A DNA stretch of 64,000 bases from Mixta mediterraneensis (GTDB lineage Bacteria; Pseudomonadota; Gammaproteobacteria; Enterobacterales; Enterobacteriaceae), in NCBI RefSeq assembly GCF_014946725.1, contig NZ_JACFXY010000005.1:62001-126000 (forward strand). The letters are read 5' to 3'. The notes beneath the pieces were generated by a model. The model did no database searches and was not told the origin of the DNA. It saw only the letters and a program-made list of their open reading frames with translations. A program made the position numbers and the translations under genes. This document shows positions 50,535-59,205 of the stretch, piece after piece; position 1 is the first letter of the stretch, and each line of letters begins with the position of its first letter.

Positions 50535-51380
50535 ATGTCACTCAGTCATGCCTCGCCAGAGGAATTGCTTCCGGAAACGCCTGATCATCAGGAAATTCCC
50601 CGTGAAGCCCTGCCTGGCGCTGCAGGTTCACCGCGTCAGCGATTTCCCTTTAACGTCCGAAAACTTTTACGTACCGCCGGTATCGTCATCCTCACCGGTT
50701 CACTTATTGCGCTGATTGTCATGGGGCGCGCGATGTCCGATCTGACCATCCGCGTCAACACACTTGATGCTGCATTTCGCAGCGGCCAGATAGGTCAGCT
50801 CACCTCTAATGTGTCAGTGATGGAGGAACGCCTGAAAGCGCTTGAAAAGCAGGTTTCCACGCTTGCATCACTGCCTGCAGCTATGGAGTCAGCTGGAGAA
50901 CAGCAAACCAGACTTAAGAGTGCGGTCAGTCAGCTTCAGGAAGCCGGCAACAGCAACAACCAGGCAGTTAATCAACTGCAGACACGCGTAGGTTCTCTTG
51001 AACACGATGTACAGCAGTCCCGTACCGTACTTGATGAGCTTAACCGAAAGGTGGAACTGACGCAGAAAACGCCGGAGCCTGAAAAACCCCGGGTCAGCAC
51101 AGGTGCAGTGCCCCCCCGGGTGGCTGCCGCTACAAAAAAGACTGACCGGTCAGCCAGGCGCACGGTGACGCTGGCTGCACCGTTTGTGTTGACCGGCATT
51201 GAACGCCGTGGCGGTCAGACTTTCGCCGTCGTCATTCCCCGCGGTGTCTCGCAGATATCGGCTATGCGTCTGCTCTCACCGGGGGATGCCATGCTGGGCT
51301 GGACGCTGCGCTCAACGGAGGGCAGTAGTGCTGCTGTCTTTCTTGTAAACGGCAGCGAGCGCCGGATTCAGGTTGAATAA
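50535..51380 (+). CDS. Membrane-anchored coiled-coil protein, first gene of the ICE transfer operon
   Basis: The product is 281 aa from ATG 50535 (MSLSHASPEELL), preceded by AAGGAATCCC. It has a short cytoplasmic tail and one transmembrane helix (IVILTGSLIALIVMG, about residues 51-65). A heptad-rich region (about 75-170; EERLKALEKQVSTLASL, VGSLEHDVQQSRTVLDELNRKVEL) and a C-terminal beta-rich domain after a Pro linker follow. This gene regularly precedes TIGR03759 in this ICE class. An envelope scaffold role is inferred. Confidence 0.78.
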   Translation: MSLSHASPEELLPETPDHQEIPREALPGAAGSPRQRFPFNVRKLLRTAGIVILTGSLIALIVMGRAMSDLTIRVNTLDAAFRSGQIGQLTSNVSVMEERLKALEKQVSTLASLPAAMESAGEQQTRLKSAVSQLQEAGNSNNQAVNQLQTRVGSLEHDVQQSRTVLDELNRKVELTQKTPEPEKPRVSTGAVPPRVAAATKKTDRSARRTVTLAAPFVLTGIERRGGQTFAVVIPRGVSQISAMRLLSPGDAMLGWTLRSTEGSSAAVFLVNGSERRIQVE

Positions 51381-51397
51381 ATGGAGATAACGCTTTG

Positions 51398-52111
51398 ATG
51401 AAAAAAACACTGATGGTCTCACTGTTTCTGGTGCCGCTCATGACCTCCGCTGCCACAGTTCAGACTCCCTCCGCGCAGAGCAGCCTGTCCTCATTGCAGG
51501 AGTCATCCACCGGCGTACTGAGTTCTCAGCAGCAGGCGCAGCAGTGGGGACTGTCTGACAGCGACTGGAGCCGTTATCAGAGCCTGATGAAGGGGGAGCG
51601 CGGCATTATGTCACCGGGCCTTGATCCGTTGACGGCGCTGGGTGTGGAAACCGACAACAGCGCAGAACGAAAACGTCTGGCAGAGCTCTGGGTGAAGCAT
51701 GAGTATGCCCGGGCAGAGAAGGAGGTAGCGTTCCAGCGTGAAGTCAATGCCGCCTGGCTGCGACTCTATCCGGAGACGCTGGCCGTCAATATGGGCAGCA
51801 ATGCAGCGGGCATCGCGCACGACACACAAGGGCGTCTCGCCCTGTTTGTGAAAGAGAACTGCTCGCGTTGCGATGCGCGTCTGGCAGCCGTGCTCGCCGA
51901 CGACCGACCCGTCGATATTTATCTTGTCGGCGGAAACAGCGACGAGGCCATCCGCGCCTGGGCCATCCGTCACAACATTCCGGTGGAAAAAGTCCGCAGC
52001 CGCCAGATAACGCTAAACCACGACGGTGGCCTGTGGTTGCGTTACGGGCAGGGCCAGATGCCGGTCATTCTGCAGCAGGGGGAAAAAGGATGGCAACTCG
52101 CCGCATTCTGA
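51398..52111 (+). CDS. TIGR03759 family integrating conjugative element protein
   Basis: This is an exported protein (237 aa) with the signal peptide KKTLMVSLFLVPLMTSAAT. The family blocks are QQWGLSDSDWSRYQSLMKGERG and GLDPLTALGVE. A thioredoxin-like C-terminal part carries CSRC (FVKENCSRCDARL), suggesting a periplasmic redox or disulfide role. I use ATG 51398; a TTG one codon before is possible. GGAG lies 11 nt upstream. The end overlaps the SLT gene. Confidence 0.86.
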   Translation: MKKTLMVSLFLVPLMTSAATVQTPSAQSSLSSLQESSTGVLSSQQQAQQWGLSDSDWSRYQSLMKGERGIMSPGLDPLTALGVETDNSAERKRLAELWVKHEYARAEKEVAFQREVNAAWLRLYPETLAVNMGSNAAGIAHDTQGRLALFVKENCSRCDARLAAVLADDRPVDIYLVGGNSDEAIRAWAIRHNIPVEKVRSRQITLNHDGGLWLRYGQGQMPVILQQGEKGWQLAAF

Positions 52112-52701
52112 TGCTGAGTGCCGGAATTCTGTTTGCAACAGCGGCGTCCGGCGCCACAGACCTGCAGATTATTCCTGATGCTTACCGGCAGATTGCCGCT
52201 GCTGAGCGGGTGCCAGCTGAGTCGCTGTATTCGCTGGCAATGGCCGAAAGCACGCGCAAAACCGCCTGGGGGGCAAAACCATGGCCCTGGACCATTAACG
52301 TGGCAGGCAAGGGTTACCATTACGGCACGCGTGAAGAGGCCTTCTCGGCGCTGCTCGGGTTTATGCAGCGCTGGCCGCTGAAGAATATTGATGTCGGTGT
52401 GGCCCAGGTTAACCTGGGCTGGAACGGGCATTTTTTCGCAACCTATCGTGATGCATTTGACCCCTACATCAATCTACGTGCAGCTGCCCGTATTCTGCGG
52501 GCATGCTATGACGCCCGCCCCGGCAGCTGGCTGCAGGCGGCTGGCTGCTATCACCACCCGGCAGGCGGACAGCATGCAGCGACCTACATGGCCATCGTTC
52601 GCCGCAAGCTGAGTCAGATAGCCGTGGCAGATATGCCGGCCCGCAGTGAACAGCCTATGGCACTTGCCCGTTCTCCCCTTAACTGGATTGAACCACAATG
52701 A
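52090..52701 (+). CDS. ICE lytic transglycosylase (SLT domain)
   Basis: This periplasmic peptidoglycan lyase (203 aa) opens the wall for the transfer apparatus. It has a signal peptide (ILMLSAGILFATAASGA) and the SLT catalytic Glu in SLAMAES (E53). The conserved DVGVAQVNLGWNGHFF and LRAAARILRACY blocks and the end region CYHHPAG are present. The start at 52090 follows AAAAAGG; the longer open frame upstream shadows TIGR03759. Confidence 0.9.
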   Translation: MATRRILMLSAGILFATAASGATDLQIIPDAYRQIAAAERVPAESLYSLAMAESTRKTAWGAKPWPWTINVAGKGYHYGTREEAFSALLGFMQRWPLKNIDVGVAQVNLGWNGHFFATYRDAFDPYINLRAAARILRACYDARPGSWLQAAGCYHHPAGGQHAATYMAIVRRKLSQIAVADMPARSEQPMALARSPLNWIEPQ

Positions 52702-53228
52702 AAACATCTCTCCGTCAGACCATTATTTTCACTTTCTTTTCCGGCCTGCTGGTCACTGCATTTAGTGCGAGGGCAGTACTGACCGTGGTGGGTGACCTGG
52801 GGGGCGAGTCCACGGCCCCGTTCTTTGATGCCATCAATGCCGGTCCGGGTCAGTCTGTAACGGGGTCGCCCGTTCTCCCACCGCCGCCGGCATCGCTTTC
52901 CCTGTCCGACATGCTACCGGTCAGCACGCCTGAAATGTCACCAGGCCCTGTCGTCGCCCGACCGCTGAATCTGCCCGGTATGCCGCCGGTATTTGTGCTG
53001 GGTGATGATGCGTCCTCCCGTCAGTGGCTCACGCACCACGCCACTACGTTCAGCCGCATGCAGGCAACCGGTATGGTTATAAGTGTCAGGGATGAGCAGG
53101 GATTAAACGCACTGCGTCAGCTGGCACCGGGGGTGGCAATGGCGCCTGTCAGCGGCGGTGACCTGGCCCGGCGGCTGGTACTGACGCATTATCCCGCTCT
53201 CATCACCGCAACGGGGATATCCCAGTGA
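52698..53228 (+). CDS. TIGR03765 family integrating conjugative element protein
   Basis: This exported protein (176 aa) has the signal sequence IIFTFFSGLLVTAFSARA. The family core is LTVVGDLGGESTAPFFDAI, and the C-terminal part contains VFVLGDDASSRQWL and MVISVRDEQGLNALRQLAPG. It overlaps the SLT gene by 4 nt and the nuclease-like gene by a few nt. Its periplasmic role in transfer is not defined. Confidence 0.87.
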   Translation: MKTSLRQTIIFTFFSGLLVTAFSARAVLTVVGDLGGESTAPFFDAINAGPGQSVTGSPVLPPPPASLSLSDMLPVSTPEMSPGPVVARPLNLPGMPPVFVLGDDASSRQWLTHHATTFSRMQATGMVISVRDEQGLNALRQLAPGVAMAPVSGGDLARRLVLTHYPALITATGISQ

Positions 53229-53872
53229 TGTCGGTATCCCTCATCGCTGAGTTACTGAACCAGCACAGGGGGCTGTTTGTCCTGGCAATGGCGGCGGCGG
53301 TGGTGCTGGCGATCATCGTATTAAGACCGCGCACAGTCAGCCAGCGCCGCCATCGTCGCTATCAGAAACAGGCCGCACGGGCACTGCTTCGCCTGCCGCA
53401 GCTGCGCGACGAGGCGGCCAGGATCGCCTGGCTGCGTAAGATGAATCCGTATGTTTTTGAGGAGATGCTGCTGACGGCGCTTTCCCGGCAGGGCCTGCGC
53501 ATACAGCGTAACGACCGTTACAGCGGTGATAACGGAACAGACGGTCAGGTATGGATTAACGGCCGTCGCTGGCTGATTCAGGCCAAACGGTACAGTGCCA
53601 CCATCAGTGCTGCGCACGTTTCTGCATTTGGGTTGCTGACAGAGCGCGAGGGGTGCCCGGGACTGTTCGTCCACACCGGCCGGACCGGCGAGGTCAGCCG
53701 GGAAGCCTTTCGCCGTTATAACGGCATCATGCTCATCAGCGGGCAGCGCCTGCTCTGGCTGCTGGCCGGTGACCGGCGCTGGATGGACAACCTGTGCAGC
53801 CAGCCACACTGTCCGATTTCCCGATTCAATAACCGGAAAGAACTCCCTTCATCCACCATCGTCCGTAATTAA
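53228..53872 (+). CDS. Membrane-anchored Mrr-type restriction endonuclease-like protein
   Basis: The product is 214 aa. A single N-terminal transmembrane helix (LFVLAMAAAVVLAIIVL) is followed by a PD-(D/E)xK/Mrr-like domain. The block YSGDNGTDGQVWINGRRWLIQAKRY (about residues 97-121) has the D...D-(Q)xK pattern, and HVSAFGLLTEREGCPGLFVHTG and ISGQRLLWLL follow. The gene is regularly found at this position in PFGI-1-type transfer operons, where its role is unknown. GTG 53225 is an alternative start. Confidence 0.83.
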   Translation: MSVSLIAELLNQHRGLFVLAMAAAVVLAIIVLRPRTVSQRRHRRYQKQAARALLRLPQLRDEAARIAWLRKMNPYVFEEMLLTALSRQGLRIQRNDRYSGDNGTDGQVWINGRRWLIQAKRYSATISAAHVSAFGLLTEREGCPGLFVHTGRTGEVSREAFRRYNGIMLISGQRLLWLLAGDRRWMDNLCSQPHCPISRFNNRKELPSSTIVRN

Positions 53873-53886
53873 AAAGGAACACTGCC

Positions 53887-54228
53887 ATGCGCAAAATATC
53901 TGAGTTAATTTCCGGGGAGACCCTTAAGGCGGCTTTTTTCGCCTTCGTACAGAGTATGCTCAGAATATTTATTCTGCATCCCCTCATTATCTTCTGTTGC
54001 ATGGTGCTCGCGGTACTGACCGCCATTCCGGTTGCTGTCTTTGTCAGCCCGTCATTTACCCCTGATGTGCTGGAGCAGGGCCTCTTACGGGTGATTCACC
54101 TGCTCCCTCGGGCGTATGCCCCGCTGTACGTTGCCGGTGCGCTATCTGAACTGGTTTACCTGATTCGCCGGTATACGGTTCTGCCTGATTTCTGGCCGGA
54201 TGATGCGGCTCAGGGAAATGGGAGGTAA
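53887..54228 (+). CDS. Small ICE inner-membrane protein
   Basis: This 113-aa protein has two clear membrane segments (FILHPLIIFCCMVLAVLTAIPVAVFV and a weaker one near AYAPLYVAGALSELVYLI). The ribosome site AAAAGGAAC precedes the ATG. It sits between the nuclease-like gene and traD, with no recognised domain. An envelope role in transfer is likely from context. Confidence 0.72.
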   Translation: MRKISELISGETLKAAFFAFVQSMLRIFILHPLIIFCCMVLAVLTAIPVAVFVSPSFTPDVLEQGLLRVIHLLPRAYAPLYVAGALSELVYLIRRYTVLPDFWPDDAAQGNGR

Positions 54229-54231
54229 GCG

Positions 54232-54342
54232 ATGAGTGAGGGATGGCAGCTGCCTGTGTCTCTGATTGCATGGCGGGATAAGCGTACCGCAACAAAACGT
54301 CCCGGATTTTTCAGCCGGTTTATCAGCAGGGGGCGTAGATGA
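54232..54342 (+). CDS. 36-residue basic peptide gene coupled to traD
   Basis: ATG 54232 has GGGAGG 7 nt upstream, and the frame closes with a TGA that overlaps the traD ATG by 4 nt (54339-54342). The peptide starts MSEGWQLPVSLIAWRD and ends FSRFISRGRR, basic and without a membrane helix. It may be a real small protein or a translational lead-in for traD. Confidence 0.55.
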   Translation: MSEGWQLPVSLIAWRDKRTATKRPGFFSRFISRGRR

Positions 54343-56462
54343 GCGATCGCTATGTTATGGAGTCCCTGCTGCGCCCGGCCGTGGAACTGTATTCTGCCAC
54401 CGTAGCCGCCAGTGCGACCTGTATCTGCCTGACCGCCCCTTGGGCAGTTGCGCTTGCGCCTTCCGTCAGCTGGGTGACTGCTGCCGGTTTTGGCGTTCTG
54501 GCCCTGAAGCGCACCCGACAGGGCATGAAAATCCTGCGCTACCGACAGAATATACGCCGTCTTCCCCGTTATGTGCTGACCAGCGAACAGATCCCGGTCA
54601 GCCAGCGCCATCTGTTTCTGGGGAGAGGTTTTCAGTGGTCTGCGCGTCATACCCAGCGGCTGATGGAGGCGCGGCGCCCGGAATGCGAAATCTATGTGCA
54701 GCCCTCGGTGCTGTACCGCATGGCGCGCGAGATGGAAAAAAAGATGGAGTACAGCCTCCCCTGGCTGTGCCGGCTGACCCGCACGGATTCGGCGCTCAAC
54801 CCCTTCCGTCCGCTGCCACCGGTAGGCGGCAGCCCGGTTTATCACGGGGTTGAACCCGATGAAACAACCGTCACGTTTGATCTTGGCGAACGCGTCGGGC
54901 ATATGCTGGTTATCGGTACTACCCGTGTAGGCAAGACCCGACTGGCGGAGTTGCTTATCACCCAGGATATCCGCCGCACAAATGCTGCCGGTGAGCATGA
55001 GGTGGTCATCGTGTTTGATCCCAAAGGGGACGCGGACCTGCTCCGGAGAATGTACGCAGAGTCGCATCGCGCGGGGCGTCAGGATAACTTCTGGGTGTTT
55101 CACCTCGGCTGGCCCGATATCAGTGCACGCTACAACGCCGTCGGACGGTTCAGCCGTATTTCTGAGGTGGCATCCCGCGTGGCTGGTCAGCTCTCGGGTG
55201 AAGGCAACTCCGCGGTCTTCCGTGAATTTGCCTGGCGGTTCGTCAACATCATCACGCGCGCGCTGGTCGCCCTCGGACAGCGCCCGGACTACGGCCTCAT
55301 CCTGCGCTATGTCACCAACATCGGTGAACTGTATGAGACCTACGTGGATAACCTGCTGAGCGAAAAAGCCCCGCAGTTGCTGGAGATGGCTGAGGCCATG
55401 ATGCAGAGCGGGATCGGGGCCAGCGATAAGGACCTGCCGCGTCACCTGCAGGGACGGCCCAATGGCGCGAAAATATGGGTGTCAGAGCAGGTGCTCGGCA
55501 GCCCGGAGGGGAAAAAACTCTGGGACCCGGTGCTGGACGGCCTGCGCAGCGCGGTGCAGTACGACCGCACCTACTTCGATAAAATCGTCGCATCCCTTCT
55601 GCCGCTGCTGGAGAAGCTCACCACCGGCAAAACTGCTGCGCTCCTTGCCCCCGATTACACCGACCTGGACGATCCGCGTCCGATACTGGACTGGCACAAC
55701 ATTATCAAGTCCCGCGGTGTGGTGTATGTGGGGCTCGATGCGCTTTCTGACCCGGTGGTGGCGGCCGCCGTTGGTAACAGCATGTTCGCAGACCTCGTGT
55801 CTGAGGGTGGCCACATTTATAAGTTCGGTCTCGGTGATGAGGAAGAAGGGAAATCCGCAAAGGTGGTCATCAACCTTCACTGCGATGAGTTTAACGAGCT
55901 GATGGGGGATGAATTCATCCCGCTCATCAACAAAGGCGGTGGTGCTGGTTTTCAGGTGACCGCCTACACTCAGACGCTTTCTGACATCGAGGCCCGCATC
56001 GGCAGTACGGCCAAAGCAAATCAGGTGGTGGGTAACTTCAACACCCTGGTGATGCTGCGCGTGCGCGAGAAGAACACTGCCATGCTGCTCACCGATCAGC
56101 TCCCGGAAGTGGACGTCTACCAGAAAACGCTGACCTCCGGCGTCACCGATGTCTCCCGACCAGGTGAAGGCACGGACTTTAACAGCAATGTTAACGATCA
56201 GGTGAGTCTGGTGAAGGTGCCGATGGTACGGCCCGCCGATATCATCAACCTGCCGAAAGGCCAAGCCTTTGCACTGCTAGAGGGCGGGCGGTTGTGGAAA
56301 ATCCGGATGCCGCTGCCGGCGGATAATAATGATCCGCATATGCCGGCCAGCCTGAAGCATCTGGCTGACAGCATGGAGAAAAACTACCACACCGGTGAAA
56401 CCTGGTGGACCGGTGGGGACACGACGTATGCAGGAGGGCCGGATGCCACAGCAGGACAGTGA
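54339..56462 (+). CDS. traD: Type IV coupling protein TraD
   Basis: This inner-membrane ATPase (707 aa) links the relaxosome to the secretion channel. It has N-terminal hydrophobic segments (about residues 20-55), Walker A VIGTTRVGKTR (about 190-199) and Walker B-like VVINLHCDEFNEL (about 509-521). The TAYTQTLSDIEARIGS region also matches SXT/PFGI-type TraD (TIGR03743). The full length looks intact. It overlaps the next gene by 20 nt. Confidence 0.93.
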   Translation: MSDRYVMESLLRPAVELYSATVAASATCICLTAPWAVALAPSVSWVTAAGFGVLALKRTRQGMKILRYRQNIRRLPRYVLTSEQIPVSQRHLFLGRGFQWSARHTQRLMEARRPECEIYVQPSVLYRMAREMEKKMEYSLPWLCRLTRTDSALNPFRPLPPVGGSPVYHGVEPDETTVTFDLGERVGHMLVIGTTRVGKTRLAELLITQDIRRTNAAGEHEVVIVFDPKGDADLLRRMYAESHRAGRQDNFWVFHLGWPDISARYNAVGRFSRISEVASRVAGQLSGEGNSAVFREFAWRFVNIITRALVALGQRPDYGLILRYVTNIGELYETYVDNLLSEKAPQLLEMAEAMMQSGIGASDKDLPRHLQGRPNGAKIWVSEQVLGSPEGKKLWDPVLDGLRSAVQYDRTYFDKIVASLLPLLEKLTTGKTAALLAPDYTDLDDPRPILDWHNIIKSRGVVYVGLDALSDPVVAAAVGNSMFADLVSEGGHIYKFGLGDEEEGKSAKVVINLHCDEFNELMGDEFIPLINKGGGAGFQVTAYTQTLSDIEARIGSTAKANQVVGNFNTLVMLRVREKNTAMLLTDQLPEVDVYQKTLTSGVTDVSRPGEGTDFNSNVNDQVSLVKVPMVRPADIINLPKGQAFALLEGGRLWKIRMPLPADNNDPHMPASLKHLADSMEKNYHTGETWWTGGDTTYAGGPDATAGQ

Positions 56463-57204
56463 AAACGGGCAACGTAGCGCGCCGGCTCGACAGCGACAGT
56501 CCGGTCCGATTGGCTTGCTACTCTGGGATTTTCCGATGGGCCTTATCGGTGTGTTGCTTGGGTCATTACTGGTCAGCCTGCTGATCGAGTATGTCTGTAT
56601 CGCGCTGTTGTGGCCGGAAGAAGGAGCCGCCCACAGCTATCAGGTGATGGTTGCAGAAAGCAACTGGCTCTCGGAAGGGTACACCCGCAGCCTGCTGATG
56701 GCCGCACCGGTTGAGACAGTCAGCCGGTGGGTGCACGTTGCCTGGCAGTGGCTGTTTGTGGACAGCGGGTTCAGTGGCTGGCTGCAGTCATTTAAATCAC
56801 TGAGTGAAAAAGGCAGCGGACTGATCCCGGCGCTGAACGGAATCGGTGCCACGCTTGTTAGCTGGCTGGGTGTTTATCTTCAGGCGACGGTGTGGGTCAC
56901 GCTGATATTCTTCATCCGGGTGATGATCCTCTTTCTCAGCCTGCCGTTGTTTGCGCTGGTTGTCATCATGGGCGTGGTGGACGGGCTGGTAAGGCGTGAC
57001 CTGCGGCGCTATGGCGCGGGGTATGAATCGAGCTTTGTTTATCACCATGCCAAACGCTTTATCAAACCTGCGCTGTATGGCCCCTGCATGCTCTATCTGG
57101 CCTAGCCAACTGCGGTGTGGCCGAATCTGCTATTGCTGCCATCAGCTTTGCTGGTCGGTGGTGTGCTGGCCGTAGTGACCGGCTCATTTAAGAAATATCT
57201 TTAG
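56443..57204 (+). pseudogene. TIGR03747 ICE membrane protein interrupted by an amber codon
   Basis: The open frame ATG 56443 to TAG 57103-57105 gives 220 aa with four hydrophobic segments. Immediately after the TAG the same frame continues without break for 32 codons (PTAVWPNLLLL, PSALLVGGVLAVV, TGSFKKYL) to TAG 57202-57204. The ending ...FKKYL and the hydrophobic segment before it are what I expect of TIGR03747 proteins. A TGG-to-TAG change is the simplest origin. The product lacks its last membrane helix unless amber is suppressed. Confidence 0.85.
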
Positions 57205-57244
57205 CAAAGTCGCCCGTAGTACCGTTTTCGGGAAGATGCCCGGA

Positions 57245-57272
57245 AGCCCGCAGCTGGTGCGGGCTTTTTTTT
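57245..57272 (+). terminator. Terminator downstream of TIGR03747
   Basis: AGCCCGCA GCTGG TGCGGGCT followed by eight T closes the upstream part of the transfer operon before the toxin-immunity cassette. Distally, at 57302-57309 and 57340-57347, CACGACAG / CTGTCGTG form a widely spaced inverted repeat of unknown meaning. Confidence 0.88.
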
Positions 57273-57366
57273 GTTCAATGCGATCCCTTCCGAATCATGA
57301 TCACGACAGACATTCCCCCTGGCCGCTGCGGGCTGGTTACTGTCGTGTGTCGGATGCTGCAGGAAA

Positions 57367-57879
57367 TCAGTTAACTGTCTGAAACAGTGCAGTTAAAAAA
57401 TCACTGAATTTTTCATGAGACTCAATCACATATTCTGTCGACGCTTTATCACGGATCTGAAAGCAGTCTTCTTTGAGGCTGTAAACGAATAAGGACATAC
57501 CATCTTCACCAATCAGCACTTTATCTGTGAGATTCGGGTCAACATAGATTTCATTGTCTCTCGTCTCAAAGTTGCGGACGTAGATATTGGACCACAGAGG
57601 TTCACCGTTTTCTGACTGTACTAAGTTGTATAGAGTCAGGCCGTTGAACTCCAGGCCATCCATGACTTTGAACATATCAGAATAGTCTTTCCGGTTTAAT
57701 ATAAGGCTCTGAATATCTTCGTAAACGGAAGTTTTCTGTGCACCCCATTCTCCTGGGGGCGCTTTACGCATCAGGTCGTCCATTACGTTCTGATCTACCG
57801 GGCTGGCTACCGGATAGTTACTGGCAACCATCAGAGTATTGAAGTCACCGATCAGCTGTTTTGTATCTTTCATAGGCAT
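57367..57879 (-). CDS. SUKH/YrhA-like immunity protein
   Basis: This acidic 170-aa protein resembles SMI1/KNR4 (SUKH) superfamily immunity proteins, especially YrhA types. The strand pattern is GLEFNGLTLYNLVQ, then EIYVDPNLTDKVLIGEDGMSLFVYS, with a final helix HEKFSDFLTALFQTV. The ribosome site GGAAG is 6 nt before the ATG. The gene starts 3 nt after the toxin stop, so the two are coupled with toxin first. It probably neutralises the neighbouring nuclease. Confidence 0.8.
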   Translation of the reverse strand: MPMKDTKQLIGDFNTLMVASNYPVASPVDQNVMDDLMRKAPPGEWGAQKTSVYEDIQSLILNRKDYSDMFKVMDGLEFNGLTLYNLVQSENGEPLWSNIYVRNFETRDNEIYVDPNLTDKVLIGEDGMSLFVYSLKEDCFQIRDKASTEYVIESHEKFSDFLTALFQTVN

Positions 57880-57882
57880 ATT

Positions 57883-58992
57883 TTACTTCCTTACCGGGTA
57901 AATCACCCCATTCGGCGAAGGCCACAAAACCTCAGTGCTGGCATTGTAAGGGAGGTCTTTGGTTATGATCGCCTGCGTCTTTGAGAGAGCGGAATGATAA
58001 GGCGAGTTCTGGATCAATATCAGGTTATCAAAATTATTGGTGCCACCATCATCAAGCGGGATTTTGTGGTGAACCTGCCATCCTGACGGCACATTTCCGT
58101 TGGCAAGGCGGAGGATATCGTTCGAATCAAACGTTGACAGTGCGTCAGGGTGATCGGAAAGGGACTTAAGGAAACCGGAACGTACAGTACTGTTGAATTG
58201 CCCGCGTAGCGCGTTGTACTCGGCGCGGTCACGGCGAAGGTAATTAAGCTGGGTGACGTTCATATCATCCAGCAGTACGTGGGCTTTCTTATACTTTCCC
58301 AGATAACTGGTGAGTTCCTCTGCCGACATCGGGTTCCTGACGACCAGAAGTGATGTCGCAGCAACCATCATGCCTGAGGTTGTTTCGTTAAGTACCTGGT
58401 CATATCCCTTTATGGCATCGCCACCGAGCTGTTCAGCCGTTTTTCGGAAACCCTCAACATTTCCGTTGTAGATACCGCCAGCGGCCAGAAGCCGACCGGC
58501 GGCTTTACTGTTGATAGTTTTTGCTGTCTGAGCATGCTGCACTGGCGCTGACGGGCGAACGTACCAAACCGGTCGTTTCAGTTGATGTGAGATGAGGTAG
58601 CTGAGCCGCGAATGAAGGTACAGGGGCAGGTCACTGCGGAGGTTGCCGGAGGAAGTTAACACGCCATTGATGGCATGGGCGGGCATATTTTTTCTCAGCA
58701 GAACGACCTTTCCGGACCTGATGTCGTCCAGTGTGTCACGATATGCCATCCAGGGGCGCTGAAAGTGGAACTGGTGATACCGGCTGACAAACAGGTTGTA
58801 TCCCTGCGGCAAATTCCACTCCTGAAAGATTCGATTTTCCCGGGCGGTATCTCCGAGGTCTCGTACCGCCGTATCCGGATGGATAATGTGGGGAATATCC
58901 TCAAGCCAGAGGTCATCCAGTGATTTTGCCACACAGTGATGAAGCATAAACATCCCTTTAGTGTTGTCATTACACGTCTGATTATTATCCAT
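57883..58992 (-). CDS. HNH-nuclease toxin of polymorphic-toxin type
   Basis: The product is 369 aa or slightly less. Residues about 304-336 form an HNH/His-Me finger (GWQVHHKIPLDDGGTNNF, then FDNLILIQNSPYHSAL), typical of DNase toxin tips. The N-terminal two thirds match no domain I know; the segment around residues 165-230 (AAGRLLAAGGIYNGN and onward) is helix-rich. There is no signal peptide, Rhs/PAAR core or colicin receptor domain. The start is uncertain: ATG 58992 has no clear ribosome site, while ATG 58947 has AGGGA upstream. The delivery route is unknown. Confidence 0.8.
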   Translation of the reverse strand: MDNNQTCNDNTKGMFMLHHCVAKSLDDLWLEDIPHIIHPDTAVRDLGDTARENRIFQEWNLPQGYNLFVSRYHQFHFQRPWMAYRDTLDDIRSGKVVLLRKNMPAHAINGVLTSSGNLRSDLPLYLHSRLSYLISHQLKRPVWYVRPSAPVQHAQTAKTINSKAAGRLLAAGGIYNGNVEGFRKTAEQLGGDAIKGYDQVLNETTSGMMVAATSLLVVRNPMSAEELTSYLGKYKKAHVLLDDMNVTQLNYLRRDRAEYNALRGQFNSTVRSGFLKSLSDHPDALSTFDSNDILRLANGNVPSGWQVHHKIPLDDGGTNNFDNLILIQNSPYHSALSKTQAIITKDLPYNASTEVLWPSPNGVIYPVRK

Positions 58993-59205
58993 ACGTAATA
59001 AAAGGGCAAAACCAGCCTAATGTCCCCGGGGGGATATTCCGGGAAAAGAGAACGTCGCGATAAGCGTCAGGCCGTTCTGTTTTGTTCTGATTATATGTCA
59101 GAGGCTTCTGGTATTAATTTTCGCTGACCCATAAAGAATTTCCTGCTGTAAGCCCCGCCGCTTTGCGTCACTCTCCCGACGACAAGTTAACCGGAGAGCC
59201 GCAGA

